39,793 nucleotides of DNA. Source: a virus. Position 1 is the stretch's first letter. Every line of letters begins with the position of its first letter. The stretch is taken from IMG/VR virus record IMGVR_UViG_3300048597_000673, positions 1 through 39,793 of that record. One strand, 5' to 3'. The notes under the pieces were generated by a model that did no database searches, had not been told where the DNA came from, and saw only the letters and a list, made by a program, of their open reading frames with translations. A program made the position numbers and the translations under genes. Positions 14,743-23,830 of this stretch are shown in pieces.

Positions 14743-15308
14743 TGAGCGGGCTTGGCCGTCTCGTTCAAGTCCTGACCGCGCGTTTCAGGGATGCCGAGGC
14801 AGAGATTGAGCAGCTGAAGCTGCGCCTCGACAACACGATCCGCGAGGGACGGGTCACAAAGGTTTTGCCTGACAAGGGTAAGGTCGAGGTGGACATGAAC
14901 GGGCTCGCCTCCGACGAGCTCGACCTCAGCCATCGCTCCGGTTCCCAGCGCGAGTGGGACCCGCCGTCCGTGGGAGAGCGTGTCCTGGTTCTCAGCCCAA
15001 CCGGGGAGCCCGGCCTCGGAGTCGTGCTGCCAGGCGGCTATTCTGACGATTTCCCCGCGCCACATGACAAGGCCGGCGAGTATGTCCGCAGCAACGGCGA
15101 GACGCGGCTTCTCCAGACCGCCGACCGCATAGAAATCAGCGCGCCGACGATCGTGCTCAGGAGCGGCTCCGCAACCGTCACACTGACCGCCGATCTGCTC
15201 AAGGCTCTGGTCGAGCGGGTCGAGAACAATGGCCGCAACATCGGCGCCGACCATACTCATGGCGGGGTCCTGCCAGGCGGCTCCAACACCGACATTCCCA
15301 ACGCATGA
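14742..15308 (+). CDS. V: Baseplate spike protein, P2 gpV family
   Basis: Central membrane-piercing spike of contractile tails, 188 aa. The N-terminus is a short coiled coil (FRDAEAEIEQLKLRLDN). An OB-fold domain follows (VTKVLPDKGKVEVDMNG, then VGERVLVLSPTGEPGLGVVLPG). The C-terminal part is a narrowing beta-helix (RIEISAPTIVLRSGSATVTL) ending near HTHGG, with the HxH-type tip that can hold an iron ion in the family. The ATG at 14742 overlaps the previous TAA and is preceded by GAGGGTGGG. It opens the P2-like tail module. Confidence 0.9.
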   Translation: MSGLGRLVQVLTARFRDAEAEIEQLKLRLDNTIREGRVTKVLPDKGKVEVDMNGLASDELDLSHRSGSQREWDPPSVGERVLVLSPTGEPGLGVVLPGGYSDDFPAPHDKAGEYVRSNGETRLLQTADRIEISAPTIVLRSGSATVTLTADLLKALVERVENNGRNIGADHTHGGVLPGGSNTDIPNA

Positions 15309-15315
15309 GGGTTCG

Positions 15316-15534
15316 ATGACCATTTCAACCTACACAATTCTCGCCGCCGGGTGGTACACCGACGCTTCTGGCGTGTCTGGCCATCAGGAAGCGGGCGCAT
15401 CGATCGAGCTGTCAGCCGAGAGCGCCGGGTATCTGCTGCTTGCCGGTCAGGTCGAGGTGCCCGCTGCACTGACCGAGGCGCGTCGGAGCTCAAGGCCTCG
15501 CGTTCAGCCTGCTTTGGGTGAAGCAGAAGCCTGA
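15316..15534 (+). CDS. Small uncharacterised baseplate-region protein
   Basis: A 72-aa protein starting MTISTYTILAAGWYTDASGV. The start is ATG 15316 with GAGG about six bases upstream. The first 55 residues look like a small beta-rich domain (SIELSAESAGYLLLAGQVEV), the rest is Arg/Pro/Ala-rich and probably disordered. It lies between the spike and wedge W genes, three bases from the latter. I know no function for it; a small baseplate accessory is likely from context. Confidence 0.6.
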   Translation: MTISTYTILAAGWYTDASGVSGHQEAGASIELSAESAGYLLLAGQVEVPAALTEARRSSRPRVQPALGEAEA

Positions 15535-15536
15535 AC

Positions 15537-15929
15537 ATGGCCGGTTTTGATGAGCGGCACGGCGCGGTCCTGACCGGATGGGACCACGTCGCGCAGAGCC
15601 TTGCAGTGCTTTTGACCACGCTCATCGGCGAGCGTGTCATGCGCAGGGGTCTGGGCATGGATGAGGCTACTCTTCAGGACCGCCCGATGAATGCCGTGGA
15701 AATCACGGATGCGTTCGTCGCAATCTCCGAAGCGATCCGGCCGCGTCTTGTGAACGGGCATCAGTATGGCGAGCCGCGCTATGATCTCGTGCGCGTCGTT
15801 CCGCTGTCGGCACGGGAGTCGGGCTTCATCAGCTTCAGGCTGGATGGCCTTTACTATCCGCTCGGGCATCTGGGTGATTTCAGTGTTTTCGAGGCTCGCA
15901 GCTTCGACCTGGGCGCGAGCCTGACGTGA
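15537..15929 (+). CDS. W: Baseplate wedge protein, gpW/gp25 family
   Basis: A 130-aa baseplate wedge protein of the P2 gpW/T4 gp25 family, which initiates sheath assembly at the baseplate. Family features visible: the helix HVAQSLAVLLTTLIGERVMRR, the conserved RGLGMDE turn, a helix VEITDAFVAISEAIRP and the closing strands. The residues PRYDLVRVVPL precede SGFISFRLDGLYYP. Position between the spike and gene J is canonical. The ribosome site is weak (CTGAAC before ATG), so it may depend on coupling with the small gene that ends two bases upstream. Confidence 0.9.
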   Translation: MAGFDERHGAVLTGWDHVAQSLAVLLTTLIGERVMRRGLGMDEATLQDRPMNAVEITDAFVAISEAIRPRLVNGHQYGEPRYDLVRVVPLSARESGFISFRLDGLYYPLGHLGDFSVFEARSFDLGASLT

Positions 15930-15971
15930 TTCCGGCAATCGTCGACTTGGCCACCGCACGCGAGGGACAGA

Positions 15972-16838
15972 ATGTCTGATTTCACGCTTGCCGATCTGGC
16001 TGCGCTGCCCCGGCCCGAAATCATCGAGACGCTCGACTTCGAGGCGGTTCTGGCTGCGCGCAAGCAGGATCTGGTGGCGCGAGCCACAGCGTTCGGCTTC
16101 AATTACGATGTCGATGGTCTTGAAACGGACCCCGGCATCATCTTGTTGCAAGAAGCTGCGTTCAAGGAAATCTGGCTGCGAGAGCGCGGCAACGATATCG
16201 CGCGCTCCAGATATCTCTTTTATGCGCGCGGGGCCGAGGTCGACCACCTGGGCGCGTTCTACGACACCCTCCGCATGCCCGGAGAGAGCGACACCCGTTA
16301 CAAGACCAGGATCATCCTCGGCGTGCAGGGGCGCAGCACCGGTGGCACCGCGCCCCGCTATCGTTCCATCGCGATGGGTGCCAGCATCCGCGTCGCCGAT
16401 GCGGTGGTTTACACCGAAGGGCTGAGCCCGCAGGTCAATGTCGCCGTGTTTGCGACGGACAACAACGGCGTCGCGGATGGCGCCCTGCTTGCGGCCGTTG
16501 ATGCGGCGGTTCAGGCCGACAATGTCCGCATGGTCAACGATCGCATCGTGGTGCGCTCGGCGGTTGTCAGCGTCGTCCCCGTGACGGCTGACATCTGGCT
16601 TCTGCCGAACGCTGACGCGGGGATTCTTGCCACGCTGCAGAGCACGATCCCGGCCGCGTGGGCTGCGGAATCGGGTCTGGGCCGTGACCTGACCGTCTCG
16701 TGGCTGACGTCCCGGTTGATGGTCTCTGGCGTGCAGCGCGTGTCGCTTGTCAGCCCGACTGCTGACGTGGTGATGGCGCCGTTCCAGGCTGTCCGCATTT
16801 CGTCTGTAGCATTGACACTTCGCGGGCGCGATTTCTGA
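15972..16838 (+). CDS. J: Baseplate assembly protein J
   Basis: A 288-aa wedge protein of the P2 gpJ family, equivalent to part of T4 gp6, forming the inner ring of the baseplate. Evidence: the long acidic N-terminus (FTLADLAALPRPEIIETLDF), the conserved segment TDPGIILLQEAAFKE-like ETDPGIILLQ, LRERGNDIARSRYLFYARG, and the DTRYKTRIILGVQGRSTGGT motif with RVADAVVYTEG beyond. GAGGGAC directly upstream of ATG 15972 is the ribosome site; 42 bases separate it from W. The stop overlaps gene I as TGATG. Confidence 0.92.
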   Translation: MSDFTLADLAALPRPEIIETLDFEAVLAARKQDLVARATAFGFNYDVDGLETDPGIILLQEAAFKEIWLRERGNDIARSRYLFYARGAEVDHLGAFYDTLRMPGESDTRYKTRIILGVQGRSTGGTAPRYRSIAMGASIRVADAVVYTEGLSPQVNVAVFATDNNGVADGALLAAVDAAVQADNVRMVNDRIVVRSAVVSVVPVTADIWLLPNADAGILATLQSTIPAAWAAESGLGRDLTVSWLTSRLMVSGVQRVSLVSPTADVVMAPFQAVRISSVALTLRGRDF

Positions 16839-17956
16839 TGAACGCCCACGTCGACCTTCTGCCGGACAGCGCAACGCCATGGATGCGGATGCTCGCGGAA
16901 AACCGCGATCCGATCCGCACCACGGGCCCGCAATTTGACGGTGTCCGGTTCGCAGCGACGTTTCAGCCGCCCCAGTTCTTGCCTTGGATTATCTGGCAGT
17001 ACGGGCTGGGCGAGCTCACGCCCTATGTTCCTGCCCTGAACCAGCTCATCGACGAGGGTGTGCGTTGGCAGCGTGTGCGCGGCACCCCGGCGGCGATCTA
17101 TCAGGGGCTGGCGTGGATTGGCTACGCCGGCACGCTCGAGGAATCCGCAGCGCGCCGGAAGCGCTGGAACCGGTTCCAGCTTCATCTGTCGCGGGTGCGT
17201 GACAACGATTTGCCCGATCTTGGCCGCATCGACGGCATCGTCAGTCTGTCGCCACCGGCCCGCAGCCGTTTTTCTCGCGGCTTCCGGGGTTATGACATCC
17301 GGGCCGCCGAGACGAGCTATCAGCGCACCAGCGGCAGCCTGACTTCGGATCATTCCGGGGTTTATCTGCCTGGAATCGGTGCAAAGTGGAGCTTCGGGCG
17401 GCGCTACGAGGCGGCGCACGCCATGACCGAGACGGAGTTGACCGATCTCGGAACATGGATTGAGCCGGTTACGAGCGGCGATCTCTGGGCCGATGCCGAC
17501 TATCTCTGGGCCGATGCTGACTTCGCCTGGGCGTTCCCGGCGGCCATTGCCAGGCGTAACGCCATCGCGGCGGCGCTCATAGCGTCCGGCACGCCTTACA
17601 TCCGCTTCCGGGCAGCCGGCGGGGCCATCATCGGCCATGCGCGCGCAATCGCCCATGGCGTCACGCCGGCTCTTGCTGGCGACTATGCCTTCGGCTCTGG
17701 CGGCTACGACGTAACGAGCACTGAGGTGACGGGACTGATGGTCCTTGCGCGCACACCCTTCGGGGCCGGTGCGGGGCAGACCGCGACGTCCATGTCCATC
17801 GTCTTCGACGGCGCGCGTGCTGTCGGCATCGATCCTGGCGCCCTGTGGGTTCCGTCCAGCGGAATCACCGGCGGTGTCGAGGTCGCTGCAACCACTGTTT
17901 CAATTCCCTTCGGGCTGACCGTCCGAGAGCGACCCGTGTTCTTGTTGACCTTCTGA
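16838..17956 (+). CDS. I: Tail protein I with C-terminal extension
   Basis: A baseplate wedge protein of the P2 gpI type. The N-terminal 180 residues match the family: LLPDSATPWMRMLAE, then FLPWIIWQYGLGELTPYV and LNQLIDEGVRWQRVRGTPAAI, the typical 'R..GTpaai' helix. It is 372 aa, about twice the P2 protein, because a C-terminal beta-rich domain has been added (about 190-372; LWADADYLWADADFAWAF contains a direct repeat LWADAD). The extension may bind the large DUF4815 protein encoded next, seven bases downstream. The start overlaps gene J's stop as TGATG. Confidence 0.85.
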   Translation: MNAHVDLLPDSATPWMRMLAENRDPIRTTGPQFDGVRFAATFQPPQFLPWIIWQYGLGELTPYVPALNQLIDEGVRWQRVRGTPAAIYQGLAWIGYAGTLEESAARRKRWNRFQLHLSRVRDNDLPDLGRIDGIVSLSPPARSRFSRGFRGYDIRAAETSYQRTSGSLTSDHSGVYLPGIGAKWSFGRRYEAAHAMTETELTDLGTWIEPVTSGDLWADADYLWADADFAWAFPAAIARRNAIAAALIASGTPYIRFRAAGGAIIGHARAIAHGVTPALAGDYAFGSGGYDVTSTEVTGLMVLARTPFGAGAGQTATSMSIVFDGARAVGIDPGALWVPSSGITGGVEVAATTVSIPFGLTVRERPVFLLTF

Positions 17957-17963
17957 GGTTCCC

Positions 17964-20900
17964 ATGCCTTTCGATCATCCTTCTGGCCTTCCGGCCGCCT
18001 ATGACCGCGCCGATGCTGACGCGGCTCGTGCGCGTCTGGTGTGGTCCGAGGGCACCTTCATCCAGGGTGCCGATCTCAACGAGGCACAGACTATCTCCGA
18101 GCGCCGCGACCAGCGGCTCGGCAACATGGTGGCCAAGGACGGCGACCGCCTTGAGGGCGCCAGCATCGTCATCAACGCCGACGAGGAGCGCGCCACGCTC
18201 GCGGCTGGTCGGATCTACATCGCGGGCGACGTGCGCCCGGTGCCGGCTGCCGTCATCAATGATTTCCCGCTCACCGGCGAGCGGCTGGTCGGTGTGCGCT
18301 TGCAGCGTGCGACTGTCACCAGCGACGATGACGCCACGCTTCTCGGCCTGCATCCCGGCACCGAAGCCGAGGGCGAGCCTGGCGCTGCCCGCGTTCGGGA
18401 AACACTTGTCTGGGCCATGCCTGACGACGAGCAGGCTGGCCAGTTCTTCACGGTCTATCAGGTGCGCGATGGCGTCGTGGTCGATCAGGCCCCGCCGCCC
18501 TCGCTCTCGGGTGTTTTGCAGCAGATCGGGGTTTATGACTTCGATGCGCTTGGCAACTACGCCGTGGGCGACGGCTGCCTTGTGACGGCGCTTGGCAAGA
18601 TCGGCTCCGATCAGGTGTTCTCGATCAGCGCCGGCACGGCCAATATCCGGGGCTTCAAGCGAACCCGCGAGGCTGCCGCGCGCTTTGCAGAGCCTGAAGA
18701 GCCCGATCTGGAAACGGTGACGGCCGAGCCGATCACGATGACCGGCCCAACTGGTGGCACACATGTGCTGACCGTTGGCCGCGCGCCGATCAGCGGTGTA
18801 AGCGCCGCCGTGATTGTCAAGCGCATCACGCAGACCGTGACCCGCAGCGCGGTCGTGAACGGCGCGGATCCACTGACGTTTTCCTCGGTCGTCGCGGTCG
18901 AAAGCGTGGTTCAGGGCGGCACAACCTACATCCCCTCGACCGACTATGTTCTGAGCTCGGGCTCGATCTCCTGGGCGCCAGCCGGCGCGGAGCCGTCTGC
19001 ATCCTCTACGTATACCGTCACCTATCTCTACAATGACAGCGTGACCCCGACCGCGGTCACCGACACGACTGTGACGGTCGAGGGCGGGGTCAACGGCCAG
19101 CTCGCGCAGATCACATACACCAGCAAGGTGCCGCGCATCGATGTGCTCGGACTTGATGTCACGGGACGCCCTGTGTACCTCAAGGGTATCGCTGCCCGCC
19201 AGGGCGCTCTGGCGCCGATCGCACCGAGCAGTGTGCTGAAGCTGGCCGAAATCTCGAACAGCTGGATCGGGCCGCCGGTTGTCAGCAACAATGGCACCCG
19301 CAACTACACATTCGATGCGCAGCGTCGGCTGTTCGGCCGCCTGATCGATGTGCTTGACCAGTTCCAGCGCCAGCAGCTTCGCTCGCGCATCCTGGAGGCT
19401 GAGCCCGTCAGCAAGAACGGCATTTTCACGGATGACTTCGCAGACGACTTTTTCCGCGATGCTGGCGCAGCCCAGACCGCCGCCATTGACCGGGGATCGC
19501 TCTCGCTCGCCATCGACAATGTGCTGATGCAGCGCGCCGGCACCAACATCGAAACGCTTGCGTTCACGGAAGAGGTCGTCCTTTCGCAGCCACTCCGCAC
19601 GAGCGGTATGCTGATCAACCCCTACGATAACTTCACGCCATTCCCCGCCGGGATGCAGATCGAGCCGGCCGTCGATTTCTGGACCGACATCCAGACGGAC
19701 TGGGCCAGCGATGTGACGCGAGAGTTCCAGACGGCTCCGAACGTCCCGCCCGGCACCACGACAATTATCGAGCAGACCGAGCTTCGCAGGACGGTTGCGC
19801 CCGAGCTGCGCCAGATCGCGATTGCCGTAACCATCGAGGGGTTCGGTGTCGGCGAAAACCTCGCCACGCTCACCATGGACGGCATCGATGTCAAGCCAGC
19901 CGGCACGCAGACGGCGAACGGCTCGGGCGTCATCGCCCTGTCCTTCACCATCCCGGCCAGCATGCCGGCAGGCCGGCGCCCAATCCGTGCCACTGGTGCT
20001 GTCGGGTCGTTCGCGCAGACCGTGTTCGTCGGCGAGGGCACTGTTGACATCCAGACGCTCCGGCGTGTCCACCTCGTCGCTCGCGAAGCCCCGCCACCTC
20101 CTGCACCGACCTTTGTGTTCGTGCCGGAGGCTCAACAGGTCTGGCAGCCGGTCGTTTGGGATAATGGCGGCGGCGGCGGCGGTGGAGCCGGCGACCCTGA
20201 CCCGCTTGCGCAGTCCTTCGCGCTGGCCGAGGGGCGCCTGGTGATCGGCGTCAACTTCCGGTTCACCTTCATCGGCAACCGGGCGAACGGTGTCCGGATC
20301 CAGATATCGCCGATGGTCAACGGCTTCCCGAGCAATGAGGTTCTGGCCGAGGCCTTCGTGAATATGGCGACGCCGGTGGTCGGCGATCTGATCGAAGCCC
20401 GTTTCCGCGCCCCCGTCTACCTTGACGGCCTGCAGCAGTATTGCGTGGTTGTGCTCACGGCAGATCCGGATCATGCCGTGGCGATCGCCCGGCTGGGCGA
20501 TGTCTACGATCTCCCCGGCGGCGGGCAGGCCCGCGTCAGCTCGCAGCCCTACACGGTCGGCGTGTTGTTCGCCTCGGCAAACCGCATTTCGTGGACTGCC
20601 ATCCAGGAGGCCGACTTGCACTTCGAGATCGTGGCCGCCAAGTTCGCCCCGACGACCCGCACGATCAACCTCTGGACCGGCGCGCTGACCAACATCAGTG
20701 ACATCATGGTGCGCGGCGGCGTTGAGCTGCCGACCGACGCGGCTGGCTTCCGCTATGAGCTGGTGCGTGCCACGGGGCAGGTGATCCCGCTTGCGCCCGG
20801 CCAGAACCGGCCCTTCGCCGAGTTTTTGAACGAGACAGTGACGGTGCGCGCTGTCCTGACCGGAACCGAGAAGATCAGCCCGATCCTATATCCCGGCACG

Positions 20901-21218
20901 CTGATCGTGGGCGGCCGCATCAGGACGAGCGGAACCTACATTACGCGCCTGTTCCCGATGGGCTCGGCTGTTCGCCTTGCTGCGGTCCTGTCGCAATTCA
21001 CCCCAGCCGGCTCAACCGTGACGGTCGAGCAGGACAACGGTGGCGCGACATGGAATGCGCTGACCGCCGGCACGAGCACGCTGATCGGCAATAACTGGTC
21101 TGACGTGAAGTACGAGCGCGACCCTGTGACGGCAGCCAATGGCCGGGTGCGGATCACGCTCGCAGGTGGCCCGGCGGCTCGCCCGGCAGTCGCGGCGCTG
21201 CGCGCCTACACGGTCTGA
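17964..21218 (+). CDS. Large DUF4815 tail/baseplate protein
   Basis: A 1084-aa protein whose N-terminus (YDRADADAARARLVWSEGTF, then GADLNEAQTISERRDQRLG) is the DUF4815 signature. Such proteins replace the P2 tail-fibre gene H in many alphaproteobacterial phages and are thought to be part of the baseplate periphery or fibre network. The rest is dominated by beta-sandwich-like domains, with a poly-Gly linker (about residues 733-741, GGGGGGGAG) that acts as a hinge before a carbohydrate-module-like segment. Length and domain count point to a shaft or tail-spike carrier. It follows gene I by seven bases and precedes the fibre gene, so it may link the baseplate to the receptor-binding proteins (inference). 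Confidence 0.8.
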   Translation: MPFDHPSGLPAAYDRADADAARARLVWSEGTFIQGADLNEAQTISERRDQRLGNMVAKDGDRLEGASIVINADEERATLAAGRIYIAGDVRPVPAAVINDFPLTGERLVGVRLQRATVTSDDDATLLGLHPGTEAEGEPGAARVRETLVWAMPDDEQAGQFFTVYQVRDGVVVDQAPPPSLSGVLQQIGVYDFDALGNYAVGDGCLVTALGKIGSDQVFSISAGTANIRGFKRTREAAARFAEPEEPDLETVTAEPITMTGPTGGTHVLTVGRAPISGVSAAVIVKRITQTVTRSAVVNGADPLTFSSVVAVESVVQGGTTYIPSTDYVLSSGSISWAPAGAEPSASSTYTVTYLYNDSVTPTAVTDTTVTVEGGVNGQLAQITYTSKVPRIDVLGLDVTGRPVYLKGIAARQGALAPIAPSSVLKLAEISNSWIGPPVVSNNGTRNYTFDAQRRLFGRLIDVLDQFQRQQLRSRILEAEPVSKNGIFTDDFADDFFRDAGAAQTAAIDRGSLSLAIDNVLMQRAGTNIETLAFTEEVVLSQPLRTSGMLINPYDNFTPFPAGMQIEPAVDFWTDIQTDWASDVTREFQTAPNVPPGTTTIIEQTELRRTVAPELRQIAIAVTIEGFGVGENLATLTMDGIDVKPAGTQTANGSGVIALSFTIPASMPAGRRPIRATGAVGSFAQTVFVGEGTVDIQTLRRVHLVAREAPPPPAPTFVFVPEAQQVWQPVVWDNGGGGGGGAGDPDPLAQSFALAEGRLVIGVNFRFTFIGNRANGVRIQISPMVNGFPSNEVLAEAFVNMATPVVGDLIEARFRAPVYLDGLQQYCVVVLTADPDHAVAIARLGDVYDLPGGGQARVSSQPYTVGVLFASANRISWTAIQEADLHFEIVAAKFAPTTRTINLWTGALTNISDIMVRGGVELPTDAAGFRYELVRATGQVIPLAPGQNRPFAEFLNETVTVRAVLTGTEKISPILYPGTLIVGGRIRTSGTYITRLFPMGSAVRLAAVLSQFTPAGSTVTVEQDNGGATWNALTAGTSTLIGNNWSDVKYERDPVTAANGRVRITLAGGPAARPAVAALRAYTV

Positions 21219-21228
21219 GGAAAACACG

Positions 21229-22839
21229 ATGCTAACGGATGCCCGTTCACCGAACCGGAACTACCCGGTTCCGAATGCCGCGAACCTGATCAGCGAGGAC
21301 TTTCCCCGCCTGATCGCCGCGCTTAACGCTATTGACGCGGACGTTCATGGGCTTCTGGCCGCCGTTGGTGCTCGGGCTCTGCTGGATCACATTCATGCCA
21401 TAGATGATGTCGAAGGGCTGCAAGCCTCGCTTGACGGCAAAGCCGCGGCTGGCCACACGCACACGCTCGACAGCCTTTCGGATGTTTCGTCTGCGGGCGC
21501 AGCGACGGGCCAGGTGCTCATCAAGGGCTCCGGCGATTGGCAGCCCGGCACGATAACGCCAGCGCTGATTGGCGCACTGGCGGCAAGTGTCGCAACAGCG
21601 TTCGGCCTGAGCCTGCTCGACGACGCCGATGCCGCCGCTGCGCGTGCCACGCTCGAACTTGGCTCGTCTGCCCGGATGTCCGACGACCGCATCGCCTATG
21701 GCAACGCAAACGCGACGATCTCCGCATCCGCCCGCGTGGTGGCTGTCAACGCCGCGCTGACTGCGGCCCGGACGCTGACGCTGCCAGCAGTGAACGCGGC
21801 GGGCGCTCCTCCCTACATCATCATCGTTGACGAGGCCCGTGGCGTGTCGGCGGTCAACACGCTCTCGATCCAGCGGGGCGGCTCCGACACCATCAACGGC
21901 GGCACGACCCCCATCGTGCTCAATACCGCCGGCGCGGCTGTCATCCTGACCCGCGATGGCACGAACAACTGGACCGCGATCAGCACGGGCGGCGGCGGCG
22001 GCCAGATGATCCCGCATCGCTACGTGGCCACGGCTGCGCAGACCTCTTTCAGCGGCGCGGACGCGAACGGCCTGACGCTCAACTATATCCCCGGTGGCCT
22101 GATCGTAACGGTCAACGGCGTCGTTCAGACACCGAACACCTTCACGGCATCGAACGGAACGTCGGTCGTGTTTGGGTCTGGCCTGACGGCTGGCGACACG
22201 GTTGTCATCTTCGCGCTGTCGTCGTTCTCGGTCGCGGACACATGGACCAAGGCCGAAGCGAATGCGCTCTACGCGGCCATTGCACACGTAGGTGCAGGCG
22301 GTGCGGCTCATGCAAACGCGACGACATCGGTTGCGGGCTTCATGTCTGGTGCGGACAAGACGAAGCTGGACAACTCCGCGACACTAGTGCGCCTCGATCC
22401 GGTTCTAACAACAGCAGGAACAGCCTTCGACTTTAACAGCCTACCGGCTGACGTTGTGCGAATTGAAATCATACTTGATCGTTGCTCCCTTACTGGCTCT
22501 GACAGTTTCCTGGTCCAGCTTGGGACAAGCGGCGGCATTGAGGCGACGGGCTATGATAGTCTTTATACGTTTTCAGCGGCAGCCGTAGCCTTCACAGCCG
22601 GCTTCTGGGTGGGGGGAACATCAGCAGCACCGCTTCACGATGGAATACTTACGCTACGAAGGGTATCGGGCAATAAATGGATTGCTGAGGGCTTTTCAAC
22701 AGCAGCCGGCAATTATTCGGTATTTAGCGTGGGGCGTAAAACGACATCAGGCACCGTTGATCGTCTGCGTTTAACCCGCGACGGCACTAACACATTCGAT
22801 GCGGGCGAAGTAACCGTCCAATATTGGAGGGGGACATGA
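21229..22839 (+). CDS. Tail fibre protein 1 with low-GC receptor-binding tip
   Basis: A 536-aa fibre. Start at ATG 21229, with TGAGGA about seven bases upstream. The N-terminal part has two HxH motifs (H54-I-H56 and H76-T-H78), as in T4-type fibres that bind iron, then DSLSDVSSAGAATGQVLIKG, a common fibre repeat. The shaft contains beta-prism-like stretches and a Gly-rich break (STGGGGGQM). At residues 375-381 is ADKTKLD, the known fibre junction, after which GC drops to about 50% and the sequence becomes a beta-rich tip (DSFLVQLGTSGGIEATGYDS). The tip is homologous to most of the protein at 23231. A ribosome-coupled partner gene follows by ATGA. Host-receptor binding is the likely role. Confidence 0.88.
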   Translation: MLTDARSPNRNYPVPNAANLISEDFPRLIAALNAIDADVHGLLAAVGARALLDHIHAIDDVEGLQASLDGKAAAGHTHTLDSLSDVSSAGAATGQVLIKGSGDWQPGTITPALIGALAASVATAFGLSLLDDADAAAARATLELGSSARMSDDRIAYGNANATISASARVVAVNAALTAARTLTLPAVNAAGAPPYIIIVDEARGVSAVNTLSIQRGGSDTINGGTTPIVLNTAGAAVILTRDGTNNWTAISTGGGGGQMIPHRYVATAAQTSFSGADANGLTLNYIPGGLIVTVNGVVQTPNTFTASNGTSVVFGSGLTAGDTVVIFALSSFSVADTWTKAEANALYAAIAHVGAGGAAHANATTSVAGFMSGADKTKLDNSATLVRLDPVLTTAGTAFDFNSLPADVVRIEIILDRCSLTGSDSFLVQLGTSGGIEATGYDSLYTFSAAAVAFTAGFWVGGTSAAPLHDGILTLRRVSGNKWIAEGFSTAAGNYSVFSVGRKTTSGTVDRLRLTRDGTNTFDAGEVTVQYWRGT

Positions 22840-23234
22840 GAACTATCATCAACGCACAGACTGGCGAAGTCACGATTGACGAGGACTTCGTCGCTCCGTC
22901 GTTTCCGGTTGTTCTTCCTGTTCCGCAGTCAATCACCCGCCGCCAATGCGCCCGCGAACTGTTCAAGCGCGAGATGATCAGCGGTCCTGAGATGGTCGCC
23001 ATGACAGCGACCGGAACGCCGCCTGCAATGGTCGAGGTCATCTTCGCAGCCATTGATGATGAGGACGAGCAGAGCGAGGCGCGCGCCGATTTCGCGGCGG
23101 ACACCTACCAGCGCAGCAACCCGCTCCTCACCGGCGTCATGACCGATGCGATCACCGCGCAGACGCCGGGCGCGACCGAGGCCATGATCAATGCGGCCAT
23201 CGACGACTTCTTTCGCAAGGCAGGTGAACGATGA
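22836..23234 (+). CDS. Tail fibre partner/assembly protein 1
   Basis: A 132-aa protein, MRTIINAQTGEVTIDEDFV, with a Pro-rich strand (PVVLPVPQSITRRQCAREL) followed by helical segments (LFKREMISGPEMVAMTATGT). Its place directly after the fibre, with GGAGGGGG before the start and ATGA overlap to the fibre, is that of fibre assembly proteins. It is paralogous to the protein at 23830 across its whole length, including PQSITR, QCARELF, EMVAMTATGTPPA and the end DDFFR.AG.R. Chaperone or fibre-attachment function is inferred from context; I cannot name a characterised homologue. Confidence 0.7.
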   Translation: MRTIINAQTGEVTIDEDFVAPSFPVVLPVPQSITRRQCARELFKREMISGPEMVAMTATGTPPAMVEVIFAAIDDEDEQSEARADFAADTYQRSNPLLTGVMTDAITAQTPGATEAMINAAIDDFFRKAGER

Positions 23235-23830
23235 GCCGCAACCTCGCCGACTTCGCTCGCACCCTCTTGGCAGGGGGCATTATACCCAACGCGACGCCTT
23301 CTGCCGACGGACTTCAGTCTGCGGCGGACAAGACGAAGGTAGACGCAGCACCCTTAATCGTCAGGACAGCCGAAGTCGCGACTACGAGCAGAACGGCTGT
23401 TGATTGGACCGACCTACCATCTGACGTTTCAGAAATTCACATCAAGGCCCGTAATGTCAGTCAAAATGGCTCAGACCACTTTATCGTTCAGTTGGGAGAC
23501 GCAGGCGGAATTGAAGACACGGGATATGCTTCAAGAGCGATGCTTTACTTTTCGATCGGTGTGGTAGGCTACTCTAGTCCTGCTGGCTTTATCTTATCTC
23601 CCTCCGAAGCATCGACTCCCGATAATTTTACAATGACAATACGCAGGGTTGGGAACACAAACTTGTGGGTGGCATCGGGAGTGCAGGCCCGAACCGCTGC
23701 CGTCGCAGGCGGGGTGTTTACAGGTGAAAAAACACTTTCCGGCACGTTGGACCGCGTGCGCCTCAGGTTGACTGCTGCTGCCACCATGAACGGTGGCGCG
23801 GTTTCTCTTGATTACGTGAGGTCATCGTAA
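23231..23830 (+). CDS. Second, truncated fibre with alternative tip
   Basis: A 199-aa protein that contains a short head (residues 1-30), the fibre junction ADKTK at about 32-36, and then a beta-rich tip alignable with the C-terminus of fibre 1 (LPSDVSEIHIKARNVSQNGS against its counterpart; SDHFIVQLGDAGGIEDTGYA; GTLDRVRLRLT). It lacks the HxH shaft. GC falls to about 50% after the junction, as in fibre 1. It overlaps both partner genes (ATGA and TAATG), so it is expressed from the same transcript. It could be assembled with fibre 1 as a second receptor specificity or be a stored alternative tip that can recombine at the shared 15-base junction. Confidence 0.8.
   Translation: MSRNLADFARTLLAGGIIPNATPSADGLQSAADKTKVDAAPLIVRTAEVATTSRTAVDWTDLPSDVSEIHIKARNVSQNGSDHFIVQLGDAGGIEDTGYASRAMLYFSIGVVGYSSPAGFILSPSEASTPDNFTMTIRRVGNTNLWVASGVQARTAAVAGGVFTGEKTLSGTLDRVRLRLTAAATMNGGAVSLDYVRSS

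Noticed and set aside
22300-23830. Diversity-generating retroelement at the fibre genes
   Set aside because: No reverse transcriptase gene or template repeat is visible, and the two tips differ throughout rather than at adenines.
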